Source: Methylobacterium jeotgali
GTDB lineage: Bacteria > Pseudomonadota > Alphaproteobacteria > Rhizobiales > Beijerinckiaceae
DNA length: 64,000 bases
NCBI RefSeq assembly: GCF_022179345.1
Contig: NZ_BPQR01000049.1
Coordinates: 1-64,000 of the forward strand
Direction of reading: 5' to 3'
The translations under genes and the position numbers were made by a program. Positions 28,651 to 36,367 of the stretch are shown here, one piece after another. The notes under the pieces are model-generated. The model worked only from the letters and a program-made list of their open reading frames with translations, made no database searches and was not told where the DNA came from. Position 1 is the stretch's first letter. Every line of letters starts with the position of its first letter.

Positions 28651-28887
28651 TCAGGAGGCCCGGCCCGGCGCGGCATCCGCGTGGCGGCGGCGCTCGCAGG
28701 TGATCTTGAGGTAGTGGGCGTCGTCACCCGGCAGGCCGGCGGCGGCCGCGACGGTCTGGCCGTGCATCAGGCACTCCATCGGGGTGCGGGCCGGCGAGAC
28801 GATGACGTCGTGGGCGGTGTCGCGGGAGCAATCCTTGGCCAGCAGCGTGCTGGCGCAGACCAGGGCGACCGAGAGCAGTTCGGGCAT
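28651..28887 (-). CDS. Small secreted four-cysteine protein
   Basis: 78 residues from ATG 28887. An N-terminal hydrophobic segment (LLSVALVCASTLLA) suggests a signal peptide or lipoprotein-like leader. The mature part contains three further cysteines (DCSRD, MECLMHGQT, ITCERR) and an Arg/His-rich end. The phrase TPMECLMHGQTVAAAAGL recurs in small periplasmic proteins of Rhizobiales, as far as I recall. Function unknown. It converges with the MOSC gene with a one-base gap between stops. Confidence 0.65.
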   Translation of the reverse strand: MPELLSVALVCASTLLAKDCSRDTAHDVIVSPARTPMECLMHGQTVAAAAGLPGDDAHYLKITCERRRHADAAPGRAS

Positions 28888-29072
28888 GACGGACCTCTTG
28901 TGCAGGATGTGACAAGGTCCGCGGTGGTGCTCTGGCGTTCGAGCCGCCGCGTGGTTGTTGCCTCTGGCGTGTCCTCTTACGGTTGGCGGGAGCGTAGCAG
29001 GCCCTATGCCAGCCCTTCCCGCTCCGATTGCATGCGCGTCCCGCGTGGCCCGCGGGACACGGAACGTCGCGC

Positions 29073-29282
29073 TCAGTCCCGGCTCGCGAGCCAGACCGGC
29101 TCCGGCTGGCGCGCCGGCAGCAGGCTCGCCACCGCGTCGAGATCGACGACGTAGTTCCGGGTCAGCAGATCCCAGACCTGCGCCTCGGAGGTCGCCTGCT
29201 GGCGCAGGCCGTCGAGGGTCCGGGCGAGCAGCGAGGGTTGGAGAAGCGTCGGCCGGGTGGAGAGCGGATCGGCGTTGAGCAT
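29073..29282 (-). CDS. Possible small hypothetical protein (69 aa)
   Basis: A 69-codon frame starting at ATG 29282 with GGAG about 12 bases upstream. The peptide (LNADPLSTRPTLLQPSLLART at the start, WDLLTRNYVVDLDAVASLLP in the middle) has ordinary composition and a plausible helical profile, unlike most shadow frames here. There is no signal peptide or known motif. It is the only candidate in the MOSC-argB interval beyond the secreted protein, and its reality is uncertain. Confidence 0.4.
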   Translation of the reverse strand: MLNADPLSTRPTLLQPSLLARTLDGLRQQATSEAQVWDLLTRNYVVDLDAVASLLPARQPEPVWLASRD

Positions 29283-29471
29283 CTGCGTCGGCTCCGTAAG
29301 TCGAGCCTCGAAGATTTCGCATCCTGGTTAACGGTTGGTTATTCCGGGCCTCGTCGGCCTATCGTCACAGATGACGATTAGGCGTCCCCGCTTCGCAGGC
29401 GGCCTCCCCTCATGTAGGAAGCCGCCCGACCCGCCGCGCCCGACCGGACGCGGCTCCCCCGGAGGAGCCCG

Positions 29472-30365
29472 ATGAACGATCTCCCGAACGTGCACGTGCG
29501 TGCCGAGGTCCTGTCCCAGGCGCTGCCGCACATGCAGCGCTACGACCAGGAGATCGTCGTCATCAAGTATGGCGGCCATGCCATGGGCGACGCCGCGGCG
29601 GCGGAGGACTTCGCCGAGGACGTGGTGCTGCTGGAGCAGTCCGGCCTCAAGCCCATCGTCGTGCATGGCGGCGGCCCGCAGATCGGGCGCATGCTCGACC
29701 GGCTCGGCATCCAGTCCGAGTTCCGGGGCGGCCTTCGCGTCACCGACGAGGCCACCGTCGAGGTGGTCGAGATGGTTCTGGCCGGCTCGATCAACAAGCA
29801 GATCGTCGGCTGGATCTCGGCCGAGGGCGGCCGCGCCATCGGCCTGTGCGGCAAGGACGGGAACATGGTCCGCGCCCGGCGCGCCGTGAAGACCGTGCTC
29901 GACCCGGAGAGCCAGACCGAGACCGCCCTCGATCTCGGCCTCGTCGGCGAGCCCGAGCATGTCGAGCGCGGCGTCCTCGACGCGGTGCTGAAGGCCGAGC
30001 TGATCCCGGTTCTCGCCCCCGTCGCCTACGGGGAGGACGGCAAGACCTACAACGTCAACGCCGACACCTTCTCCGGCGCCATCGCCGGGGCGCTGCGGGC
30101 GAAGCGCCTCCTGCTGCTGACCGACGTGCCGGGCGTCCTCGACAAGGACAAGAAGCTGATCCCGGAGCTGTCCGTCGAGGATTGCCGGCGCCTCATCGCC
30201 GACGGCACGATCACGGGGGGCATGATCCCGAAGATCGAGACCTGCATCTACGCCATCGACCAGGGCGTGGAGGCCGTCGTCATCCTCGACGGCAAGGTCA
30301 ACCACGCGGTGCTGCTGGAGCTGTTCACCGACTACGGCGCCGGCACCCTGATCCGGCGCGGCTGA
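29472..30365 (+). CDS. argB: Acetylglutamate kinase
   Basis: 297 residues starting at ATG 29472, with GGAGGAG upstream. It phosphorylates N-acetylglutamate in arginine synthesis. Motifs are [12 protein letters not shown] (N-terminal Lys and Gly loop), [48 protein letters not shown] and [12 protein letters not shown]. The length and the N-terminal extension ([21 protein letters not shown]) fit the arginine-sensitive hexameric type. It precedes a HAD phosphatase gene by about 100 bases, with a terminator-like hairpin between them. Confidence 0.97.
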   Translation: MNDLPNVHVRAEVLSQALPHMQRYDQEIVVIKYGGHAMGDAAAAEDFAEDVVLLEQSGLKPIVVHGGGPQIGRMLDRLGIQSEFRGGLRVTDEATVEVVEMVLAGSINKQIVGWISAEGGRAIGLCGKDGNMVRARRAVKTVLDPESQTETALDLGLVGEPEHVERGVLDAVLKAELIPVLAPVAYGEDGKTYNVNADTFSGAIAGALRAKRLLLLTDVPGVLDKDKKLIPELSVEDCRRLIADGTITGGMIPKIETCIYAIDQGVEAVVILDGKVNHAVLLELFTDYGAGTLIRRG

Positions 30366-30403
30366 GCGGCCCTGATGTCCCCGGCACGGGCATCGACGGG
30401 CGC

Positions 30404-30434
30404 GGGGGAGGGAGACGCCCTATCTCCCTCCCCC
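30404..30434 (+). terminator. Terminator-like hairpin after argB
   Basis: Perfect 12-base purine/pyrimidine arms GGGGGAGGGAGA / TCTCCCTCCCCC with a seven-base loop, 39 bases after the argB stop. No T-run follows. Confidence 0.6.
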
Positions 30435-30463
30435 GGCCGCCCCTGGCCGGGCGGAACCTGGGC

Positions 30464-31210
30464 ATGACAGAGATATCCCCCGCGCTGCCGCCGGTGAGCC
30501 ACGTCGCCGCGCCGGATTCCCGTGGCTTCGGCCATGTCGACACCTGGGTGTTCGACCTCGACAACACGCTCTACCCGAGCGACGCCCGCGTCTGGCCGCA
30601 GGTGGACGAGCGCATCACCCTCTACGTGATGCGGCTCTACGGGCTCGACGGGATGTCGGCCCGCGCGCTCCAGAAGCATTTCTACCACCGCTACGGGACC
30701 ACCCTGAAGGCGCTGATGATCGAGGACGGGATCGACCCCTACGAGTTCCTCGACTTCGCCCACGACATCGACCACTCGACGATCCGCCTCGACGCGGCGC
30801 TGGGGGATGCCATCGAGCGCCTGCCCGGCCGCAGGCTGATCCTCACCAACGGCTCCCGCCGGCACGCGGAGAACGTGGCCAGAAGCCTCGGCATCCTCGA
30901 CCATTTCGAGGACGTGTTCGACATCGCCGCGGCCGACTTCGTGCCGAAGCCCGAGCGCTCCACCTACGAGCGCTTCCTCGACCGGCACGGCGTCGACCCG
31001 ACCCGCGCCGCGCTGTTCGAGGACATCGCCCGCAACCTCGTGGTGCCCCACGACCTCGGCATGTCCACGGTGCTCGTGGTGCCCCGCACCCTCGACCCGT
31101 TCCGGGAGGCGTTCGAGCAGGAGGCGGTGCAGGAGCCGCATATCGACCACATCACCAACGACCTCGCCGGGTTCCTCGGGCAGCAGGTGCTGCCGAGGGT
31201 CGCCGCGTGA
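30464..31210 (+). CDS. HAD-superfamily pyrimidine 5'-nucleotidase
   Basis: 248 residues from ATG 30464; the long upstream open frame overlapping argB is a shadow. HAD motifs are clear: I VFDLDNTLYPSD (about residue 27), II LILTNGSRRH, III VPKPERSTYERFL and IV ALFEDIARNL. The combination LDNTLYP with a helical cap (DERITLYVMRLYGLD) is typical of the SDT1/pyrimidine 5'-nucleotidase subfamily that dephosphorylates UMP/CMP. Its stop overlaps the start of the next gene as GTGA, so both are co-translated. It follows argB, an order common in alphaproteobacteria. Confidence 0.88.
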   Translation: MTEISPALPPVSHVAAPDSRGFGHVDTWVFDLDNTLYPSDARVWPQVDERITLYVMRLYGLDGMSARALQKHFYHRYGTTLKALMIEDGIDPYEFLDFAHDIDHSTIRLDAALGDAIERLPGRRLILTNGSRRHAENVARSLGILDHFEDVFDIAAADFVPKPERSTYERFLDRHGVDPTRAALFEDIARNLVVPHDLGMSTVLVVPRTLDPFREAFEQEAVQEPHIDHITNDLAGFLGQQVLPRVAA

Positions 31211-31626
31211 GCGAGCCCGCCCATCCCCTCTCGGCCAGCAAGGCGCCGAGCCTGGAGGACATCGAGGCGCTGGCCTTCGACGCCTTCGAGCGGCTGCCGG
31301 AGGCGTTCCGCCGCCTCTGCGGGGGCCTGCGCATCCATGTCGACGACTTTCCCGACGAGGAGACGCTGCGCGAGATGGACTGCCAAAGCGAGTTCGACCT
31401 GCTCGGCCTGTTCCGCGGCGTCGGCCTCGCCCAGAGCGGGGATTATGCGACGGGGCAGATACCCAACGCCGTCTGGCTCTACCGCCGCCCGCTCCTCGAC
31501 TACTGGGCCGAGCACGACGAGACGCTCGGACACCTCGTCGGCCACGTGCTGATCCACGAGGTCGGCCACCATTTCGGCCTCTCGGACGAGGACATGGAGG
31601 CGATCGAAGCCGCGGCGGACCTTTAA
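31207..31626 (+). CDS. Small zincin-like metallopeptidase (minimal HExxH type)
   Basis: 139 residues starting at GTG 31207 inside the preceding stop codon. The protein ends with the zinc-binding HEVGHHFGLSDEDM (about residues 118-131), the signature of the minimal metallopeptidase family (PF06262). Upstream features ELPEAFRRLC-like helices and VWLYRRPLLDYW fit the family. Substrate unknown. It shares four bases (TTAA, 31623-31626) with the stop codon of the convergent membrane-protein gene. Confidence 0.88.
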   Translation: MSEPAHPLSASKAPSLEDIEALAFDAFERLPEAFRRLCGGLRIHVDDFPDEETLREMDCQSEFDLLGLFRGVGLAQSGDYATGQIPNAVWLYRRPLLDYWAEHDETLGHLVGHVLIHEVGHHFGLSDEDMEAIEAAADL

Positions 31627-32864
31627 GCCTCCGCCGGTCCCTCGCGGAAGCGGCGGAGCAGGCCCGCCTTCGGGCGGCGGGTGCGGAACTGGCCCCGCGC
31701 GATCGCCACGAACACGAGCACGGTGATGGCGAGGCTCGTGAGCCACCACATCACGGTGAGCCCGACGCCGATGCCGGCGATGGTGTAGGCGGTGGCGAAG
31801 GCCGCGACCACGCCGGGAACCAGCACGGGCGCGGTGCGCCCCGCGTAGCGGATCGAGGTGTAGAGGGCGAAGGCCGCCGCGAAGGCGCCGACGATCCCGA
31901 GCTCGTACCAGAACTCGAAGAAGGCGGTGGTCGGCGCGTTCGTGGGCACCAGCCCGACGAGGCGGCCGCGCAGCGCCGTCTCGAAGCCGTGACCGGTCAC
32001 GAGGCGCACGGGCTCGGTCGTGACGACCTTCTGCCAAGCCTTCAGGGAGAGCACGCTCGGCGCCACGGGTCCGAGCACCGCGGCGAGGATCGGCCGGCCG
32101 ATGAAGGGCAGGATCGGCGCGAGCGCCAGGATGCCGGCGGTGAAGGCCGCAGTCAGGCGCACGCCCCAGGCGGGGCTCAGGGTGGTCGCGGCGAAGGCGA
32201 AGGCGCCCATGGCGAGCGCCAGCACCTGCGTCGAGCTCGGCGAGACCACGAGCGCCACCGCCACCAGCACCGCCACGGCCAGCGCCTCGATGTCGCGCCG
32301 GCGCGAGCGCAGCCAGGCGACCGCCGGCCAGACCAGGAGCGCCAGCAGCACGAGCCCCCGGTCGAGGGCGTTGTCGTCGTCGGGGGCGCCCTGGAGCAGC
32401 GTGTCGCCGAACAGGCCGAGCAGGATCGCGACGATGGCCGCCGCCGTCATGCCGAGCGGCAGCAGGTAGAGGTTCGCCGAGCGCATCCGGTCGGGCAGCG
32501 CGAAGTAGGCGAGCACCGTCAGCCCGACCGTGGCGAGGACGTTGAGCAGCCGCTCGACCGCTTGCGAAGGAAACGGCGTCCAGGCGACGGAGAGCGCCGA
32601 CCAGGCGAGCACGAGCAGCCCGGCGAGGAAGGCCGGCGAGCGCACCAGCGCCGCGAGCCCCGGCCGAACCGGGCGCTGCCGCCCGTCGATGGCGCTGGCG
32701 ATGACGAGCAGGATGACGGCGATCGGCCCGAGGATGACGGCAGCGCGCCGCGCCACCTGCGCCAGCACAGGCAGCACCACGAACAGGCCGAAGAACCCGA
32801 TGCGGCGCAGGAGCGCGGCGGCATCGAGCGCCGGGTCGGCTGTCGTGTTGTGGGCTCGCGCCAT
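31623..32864 (-). CDS. O-antigen ligase/polymerase-like membrane protein
   Basis: 413 residues from ATG 32864, with about 10-12 hydrophobic helices. The short PSQAVERLLNVLATVGLT stretch, the long loop containing VVTTEPVRLVTGHGFETALRG and the TNAPTTAFFEFWYELGIVGAF segment match the Wzy_C/O-antigen ligase family, which conserves the GxGxG-N-x-FLE-like loop. Such proteins polymerise or ligate surface polysaccharides in the inner membrane, on the periplasmic face. No glycosyltransferase genes are adjacent, so assignment to lipopolysaccharide or exopolysaccharide is open. Confidence 0.75.
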   Translation of the reverse strand: MARAHNTTADPALDAAALLRRIGFFGLFVVLPVLAQVARRAAVILGPIAVILLVIASAIDGRQRPVRPGLAALVRSPAFLAGLLVLAWSALSVAWTPFPSQAVERLLNVLATVGLTVLAYFALPDRMRSANLYLLPLGMTAAAIVAILLGLFGDTLLQGAPDDDNALDRGLVLLALLVWPAVAWLRSRRRDIEALAVAVLVAVALVVSPSSTQVLALAMGAFAFAATTLSPAWGVRLTAAFTAGILALAPILPFIGRPILAAVLGPVAPSVLSLKAWQKVVTTEPVRLVTGHGFETALRGRLVGLVPTNAPTTAFFEFWYELGIVGAFAAAFALYTSIRYAGRTAPVLVPGVVAAFATAYTIAGIGVGLTVMWWLTSLAITVLVFVAIARGQFRTRRPKAGLLRRFREGPAEA

Positions 32865-32970
32865 GGTCGGTCCCGAACGGGGCGCGCCGGGCACACCCCC
32901 ACCCCTCCTAGTCGAGGCGGGAGGGGGCGGCTGTAGACGGCTTGCAACAGGCGAACAAACCCGGACGCGC

Positions 32971-33495
32971 TCAGACCGGCGTCGTCTCCGGGCGCCGCCG
33001 GGGCCGGGCCATCCGCCGGCCCGTCTCGGCGATCAGACGCCAGCCGCCCCAGCCGAGGAGGAATCCGAGCAGCCCCGCGACGATGCCGTCCGTCGTGGTC
33101 GGCACGGCGGGGGCGTAGTCGCGGTAGGTGGCGCCCGCCAGCGGAAGGTCGGGGTCGCGGGCGATGGCGACGACGCGGCCGAGGGGACCGGCCGCCTGCG
33201 ACAGCGCACCCTGCTGGCTCTCGAGGCGGGCGAGGCGCTCGATGTCGCCGCGGGCCGCCTCGCCCCGCCGGGCGACGAGGGCGTCCGGGTTGGTGCGCAG
33301 CCGCTCGACGGCACCGTCGCGGGTGTTGCCCGTCGCCCGCGCGTCCGAGTCGAGGCTGGCGATCTGCCGGCGCAGCTCGTCGACGGCCCCGCCGAGGCGC
33401 TGCGCGTATTGCTGGGCGAACTCGGGAGCCTGGGCCGCGACGATCCCGACGAGGATCGCCAGCGCCAGTCCGAAGGTGCGCACGACACGGAACAT
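32971..33495 (-). CDS. DUF2937 family membrane protein
   Basis: 174 residues from ATG 33495, with GGAGGGAGGAG upstream. An N-terminal helix (FRVVRTFGLALAILVGIVAAQ) is followed by a soluble helical region starting APEFAQQYAQRLGGAVDELRRQI. A second membrane helix lies near the C-terminus (DGIVAGLLGFLLGWGGW) before a basic tail. The PEFxQQYxQRLGGAxDEL block is typical of DUF2937. It is probably an inner-membrane protein with a periplasmic helical domain; function unknown. The WD40 gene lies upstream on the same strand. Confidence 0.8.
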   Translation of the reverse strand: MFRVVRTFGLALAILVGIVAAQAPEFAQQYAQRLGGAVDELRRQIASLDSDARATGNTRDGAVERLRTNPDALVARRGEAARGDIERLARLESQQGALSQAAGPLGRVVAIARDPDLPLAGATYRDYAPAVPTTTDGIVAGLLGFLLGWGGWRLIAETGRRMARPRRRPETTPV

Positions 33496-33550
33496 CGGGC
33501 TCCTCCCTCCATCGCCTGACGGCAAAGGTGGAGACCGGCGGTTGGTTCCG

Positions 33551-34558
33551 TCAGGCGGGGAGCGTCAGCAGCCCCGCTGCGCCCTCGGCGCAGCCGAAGA
33601 GCAGGCGGGCGCCCCTGGCGTCCCAGGTCAGCGCCGTGACCGCGCCGCCCTTGGCGGCGGGCCGCACCAGCAGCTCGGAGGCGTCGGTGAAGCGCACGAG
33701 CAGGATGCAGCCGTCCTCGTAACCCATGGCGAGCACCGGCGACTTCGGGTGAAAGGCCACTCGCGAGACCCGGGCCGGGCGCACGCCGCACTCACGGGGC
33801 GCCTTGCCCATCGGCCCTTCCGTCGAGTCGAAGGGCCAGACGATGGCCGCCTCGGCGCCGCTCGTCGCCAGCCACTTGCCGTCCGCCGACCAGGACAGGG
33901 AGCGGACCTTTCCGGGGTAGCCGGACATGCGCATGTGGCCCTTGTCCGGCTGGAGCCGCCAGCCGTGCAGCGCGCTCTCCTGCATCGTCGTGACGACGAA
34001 GCGCCCGTCCCGCGACCAGGTCACGTCGATATGCGAGCCCTTCCACTCGGCAAGCTCGGGCGGGGTCTCATGGTTCGGGTACCAGAGGCTGACGCCGTTG
34101 TAGTGCGAGCAGGCGAGCCGGTAGCCCTTCGGCGCGAAGGCGAGGCCCCGCGCGCTCGACGGCACGGTCAGCGTCCGCTCCCGACCCTTGGCGTCCCGCG
34201 TGACGACGTTGCGGCCGTGGGAGAAGGCGAAGCCGCCGTCGCCGTGGAGCGTGAGCGCATCGATCCAGGCGCCGTTCTTGGCCGTCGCGATCTCCGTGAG
34301 GCTGCCGTCCGCCCGCGCCTCGACGACGCGGCCGTCGTCGCCCCCGGTGAGGAGGCGTGTGCCGTCGCCCGCCGCGACGAGGATCGCCGCGTCCGGATGC
34401 GCCGTCAGACGCGTCGGGCCGCCCTCGGCGGGGAGCATCAGCGTGCCGTCGCCGAGCGCCAGCACCGGCACGGTCCCGAGCCATTCGGCGGCGGTGACGT
34501 GCGAGCCCGCGTCGAACGCCTCGACATGGCTGGTGAGGGTGGGCTGGCTGACGCTCAT
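33551..34558 (-). CDS. WD40-repeat beta-propeller protein
   Basis: 335 residues from ATG 34558. Repeated blade motifs are visible: AAILVAAGDGTRLLTGGDDGRV, IDVTWSRDGRFVVTTMQES, VRSLSWSADGKWLATSGAEAAIVW, VSRVAFHPKSPVLAMGYEDG and VTALTWDARGARLLFGCAEG. Together these are enough for a single seven-bladed propeller. There is no signal peptide, so it is cytoplasmic. Similar alphaproteobacterial propellers are often linked to CobW-type metallochaperones (recollection), but no such gene is adjacent here. Its partner is unknown. It likely shares a strand and perhaps a transcript with the DUF2937 gene downstream. Confidence 0.88.
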   Translation of the reverse strand: MSVSQPTLTSHVEAFDAGSHVTAAEWLGTVPVLALGDGTLMLPAEGGPTRLTAHPDAAILVAAGDGTRLLTGGDDGRVVEARADGSLTEIATAKNGAWIDALTLHGDGGFAFSHGRNVVTRDAKGRERTLTVPSSARGLAFAPKGYRLACSHYNGVSLWYPNHETPPELAEWKGSHIDVTWSRDGRFVVTTMQESALHGWRLQPDKGHMRMSGYPGKVRSLSWSADGKWLATSGAEAAIVWPFDSTEGPMGKAPRECGVRPARVSRVAFHPKSPVLAMGYEDGCILLVRFTDASELLVRPAAKGGAVTALTWDARGARLLFGCAEGAAGLLTLPA

Positions 34559-34581
34559 CGTGACTTCGGTCCCGGCTCGGC

Positions 34582-34613
34582 GCGGTCTCCGCCGGTTCGG
34601 CATCGGAGACCGC
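34582..34613 (-). terminator. Hairpin between DUF1275 and WD40 genes
   Basis: Perfect 10-base arms GCGGTCTCCG / CGGAGACCGC with a 12-base loop. It follows the DUF1275 stop by 24 bases in the direction of transcription. No T-run; it may be a weak terminator. Confidence 0.4.
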
Positions 34614-34637
34614 CCTCCTGTCAATCTTCCGGTCCGC

Positions 34638-35309
34638 CTACCGCTCCGACGGATCGACGACCTGCCGGCCGGCGAGCGCGAAGCCGCCGGCGAGCGCGGC
34701 GAGGAGCGTGGCTGTCGCCACCGCCCCGCAGAGGGCATAGAGCGGCGAGACGCCGTAGGCCACCGTCCCGGCGACCGCGCCGGAGAGCAGCGCCAGCCAG
34801 ACGGCGCCGTCCGGCACCCAGCCGAAGGCCGGCCCGTGCCCGGCGAGCGCCAAGCCGAGCTTCTGCCCGAACCCGTAGAGGGCGCCCGTCACGAAGGTGG
34901 TGCCGGCCCGGAAGCCGCCGACATGGACGAGCGCGGCGTTCTGGGCGCCCATGGCGAGCGCCATGAACAGGGCCGCCACCGCGTGGTCGGGCACGGTGAT
35001 CTCCATGGCGAGCGCAGCCACGAGCAGGAGCGCCTCGAAGCCGAGGACGCAGGCGGTGCGCCAGCGCGGGCTCGTCAGCCCGGCCAGCCCTCCGCCGAGC
35101 ATCGCGCCGACCGCGAAGGTGGCGATGAGCACCGCCGGCCCCGCCGCGAGGGTCCAGGCCCCCTGGCCCAGCGCCACCGACATCCGGGTCGTGTTGCCAC
35201 TCATGAAGGAGGTGTAGAGGCCGCCGAGCCGGATGAAGCCGAGGGCGTCGATGAAGCCGGCCAGCGCCGTGAGCGTCAGGCCGAAGGCGATCTCGAAGGC
35301 TCGGGTCAT
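34638..35309 (-). CDS. DUF1275 (YoaK-type) membrane protein
   Basis: 223 residues with about six hydrophobic helices. The family motif near the N-terminus, GFIDALGFIRLGGLYTSFMSGNTT (about residues 18-41), is diagnostic. The later AMGAQNAALVHVGG and TTFVTGALYGFGQKL also fit. It is an inner-membrane protein of unknown transport role. The upstream region contains a GTAA-N7-TTAA sequence 38 bases before the start, close to the CtrA-box pattern. Confidence 0.9.
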   Translation of the reverse strand: MTRAFEIAFGLTLTALAGFIDALGFIRLGGLYTSFMSGNTTRMSVALGQGAWTLAAGPAVLIATFAVGAMLGGGLAGLTSPRWRTACVLGFEALLLVAALAMEITVPDHAVAALFMALAMGAQNAALVHVGGFRAGTTFVTGALYGFGQKLGLALAGHGPAFGWVPDGAVWLALLSGAVAGTVAYGVSPLYALCGAVATATLLAALAGGFALAGRQVVDPSER

Positions 35310-35529
35310 GAGATTGAATGCAGAATCGAGCGGGGCAGGAGGCCGGGTAACGCTTCGTTAACCATTCCGGGCGCTCCGTTCACCCCTGGATGGGCAGAGT
35401 TAAAGCTTCGCTCACCAAACCTGAGCAATTCGAATGATCCACGGCGAACACCGGCACGAGCGGACCCGTTTGTCCGACGATCCGGCCCGGGCCTCACGCC
35501 CTTCGCCGGGTGCGTTCGGAGTTGCGTCC

Positions 35530-35946
35530 ATGATCCCCTTCGCCGCCCTCCCGCCCGTCTCTTCCCTGGCCGCCGGCACGGTCCTCGTCGTCGAGGACGA
35601 GGCCTTCGTCTGCGAGCTCGCCGCCGAGGCCCTGCTCGACGAGGGCTACCGGGTGCTGACCGCCGCCGACGCCGAGGAGGCCGAGGCGATCCTCGCCCGC
35701 GAGAGCGTCGACCTGCTCTTCACCGACATCGATCTCGCGCGGAACACCAACGGCATCGCGCTGGCCCGCAACGCCCGCTCCCGCCGGCCCGACCTGCCGG
35801 TCGTCTACACCTCGGGCGGGCGCGGCTGCCTCTCGGGCGACGAGGCGGTGTCCCGCTCGGTGTTCGTGCCGAAGCCCTACCGGCCGAGCGACCTCGTCGA
35901 CCTGACGAACGGCCTCCTGCGCCACAGCCACCCCCACCACGCCTGA
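35530..35946 (+). CDS. Single-domain response regulator (second copy)
   Basis: 138 residues from ATG 35530, with GGAG ten bases upstream. An in-frame ATG at 35434 lacks a ribosome-binding site. The receiver domain carries Glu22-Asp23-Glu24 (VVEDEA), phosphoacceptor Asp66 (LFTDIDL), a Ser-Gly switch (YTSGGRG) and the conserved lysine in FVPKPYRPSD. No output domain is present. It resembles the regulator at 8468-8866, including the PKPY ending. The C-terminal HSHPHHA tail is histidine-rich. A small secreted-protein gene follows 24 bases later. Confidence 0.88.
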   Translation: MIPFAALPPVSSLAAGTVLVVEDEAFVCELAAEALLDEGYRVLTAADAEEAEAILARESVDLLFTDIDLARNTNGIALARNARSRRPDLPVVYTSGGRGCLSGDEAVSRSVFVPKPYRPSDLVDLTNGLLRHSHPHHA

Positions 35947-35970
35947 CACAGGCCTTCGGAGACGAGTCCC

Positions 35971-36336
35971 ATGCGCGCGACGGCCGCGATCCTCGCAACC
36001 TTCGTGCTCGTCCTGCCTGCGCGGGCGGCCTGCGACGTGACGAACGCCAAGCTGGAGGAGACCATCGCGGCCCGCGGCGAGCTTCGCGAGGCCGCCAACG
36101 CCCAGGCCGTGCGCGACCTGCGGACCCTGCGCGACGCGGCGATCATCCTCGAGAGCTACAAGTTCGAGCCGGAATGCGAGCGCCTCGTCGCCATCGTGAA
36201 GCAGCTCGCGGCCGATCCCGACAAGGCGATCGAGCAGAGCGGCGACACCGACGAGGACAAGGCCGAGGCCGTCGAGCGCACCCGCCAGCCCAAGGCCGCG
36301 ATGCCGCCTGCATCCTCTCCCGCTCCCGCGCGTTGA
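35971..36336 (+). CDS. Secreted helical protein of unknown function
   Basis: 121 residues with a signal peptide (ATAAILATFVLVLPARAAC). Cleavage near Ala-Ala-Cys leaves a helical domain (NAKLEETIAARGELREAANAQAVRDL) with a second cysteine at PECERL. The C-terminus is Pro/Ala-rich and probably disordered. No enzymatic motif is visible. It follows the response regulator closely and precedes the ROK-like gene by 31 bases, so the three may form one transcript. Confidence 0.75.
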   Translation: MRATAAILATFVLVLPARAACDVTNAKLEETIAARGELREAANAQAVRDLRTLRDAAIILESYKFEPECERLVAIVKQLAADPDKAIEQSGDTDEDKAEAVERTRQPKAAMPPASSPAPAR

Positions 36337-36367
36337 GCCCGCCGAACGGCAAAGCTCGGGAGACGGC

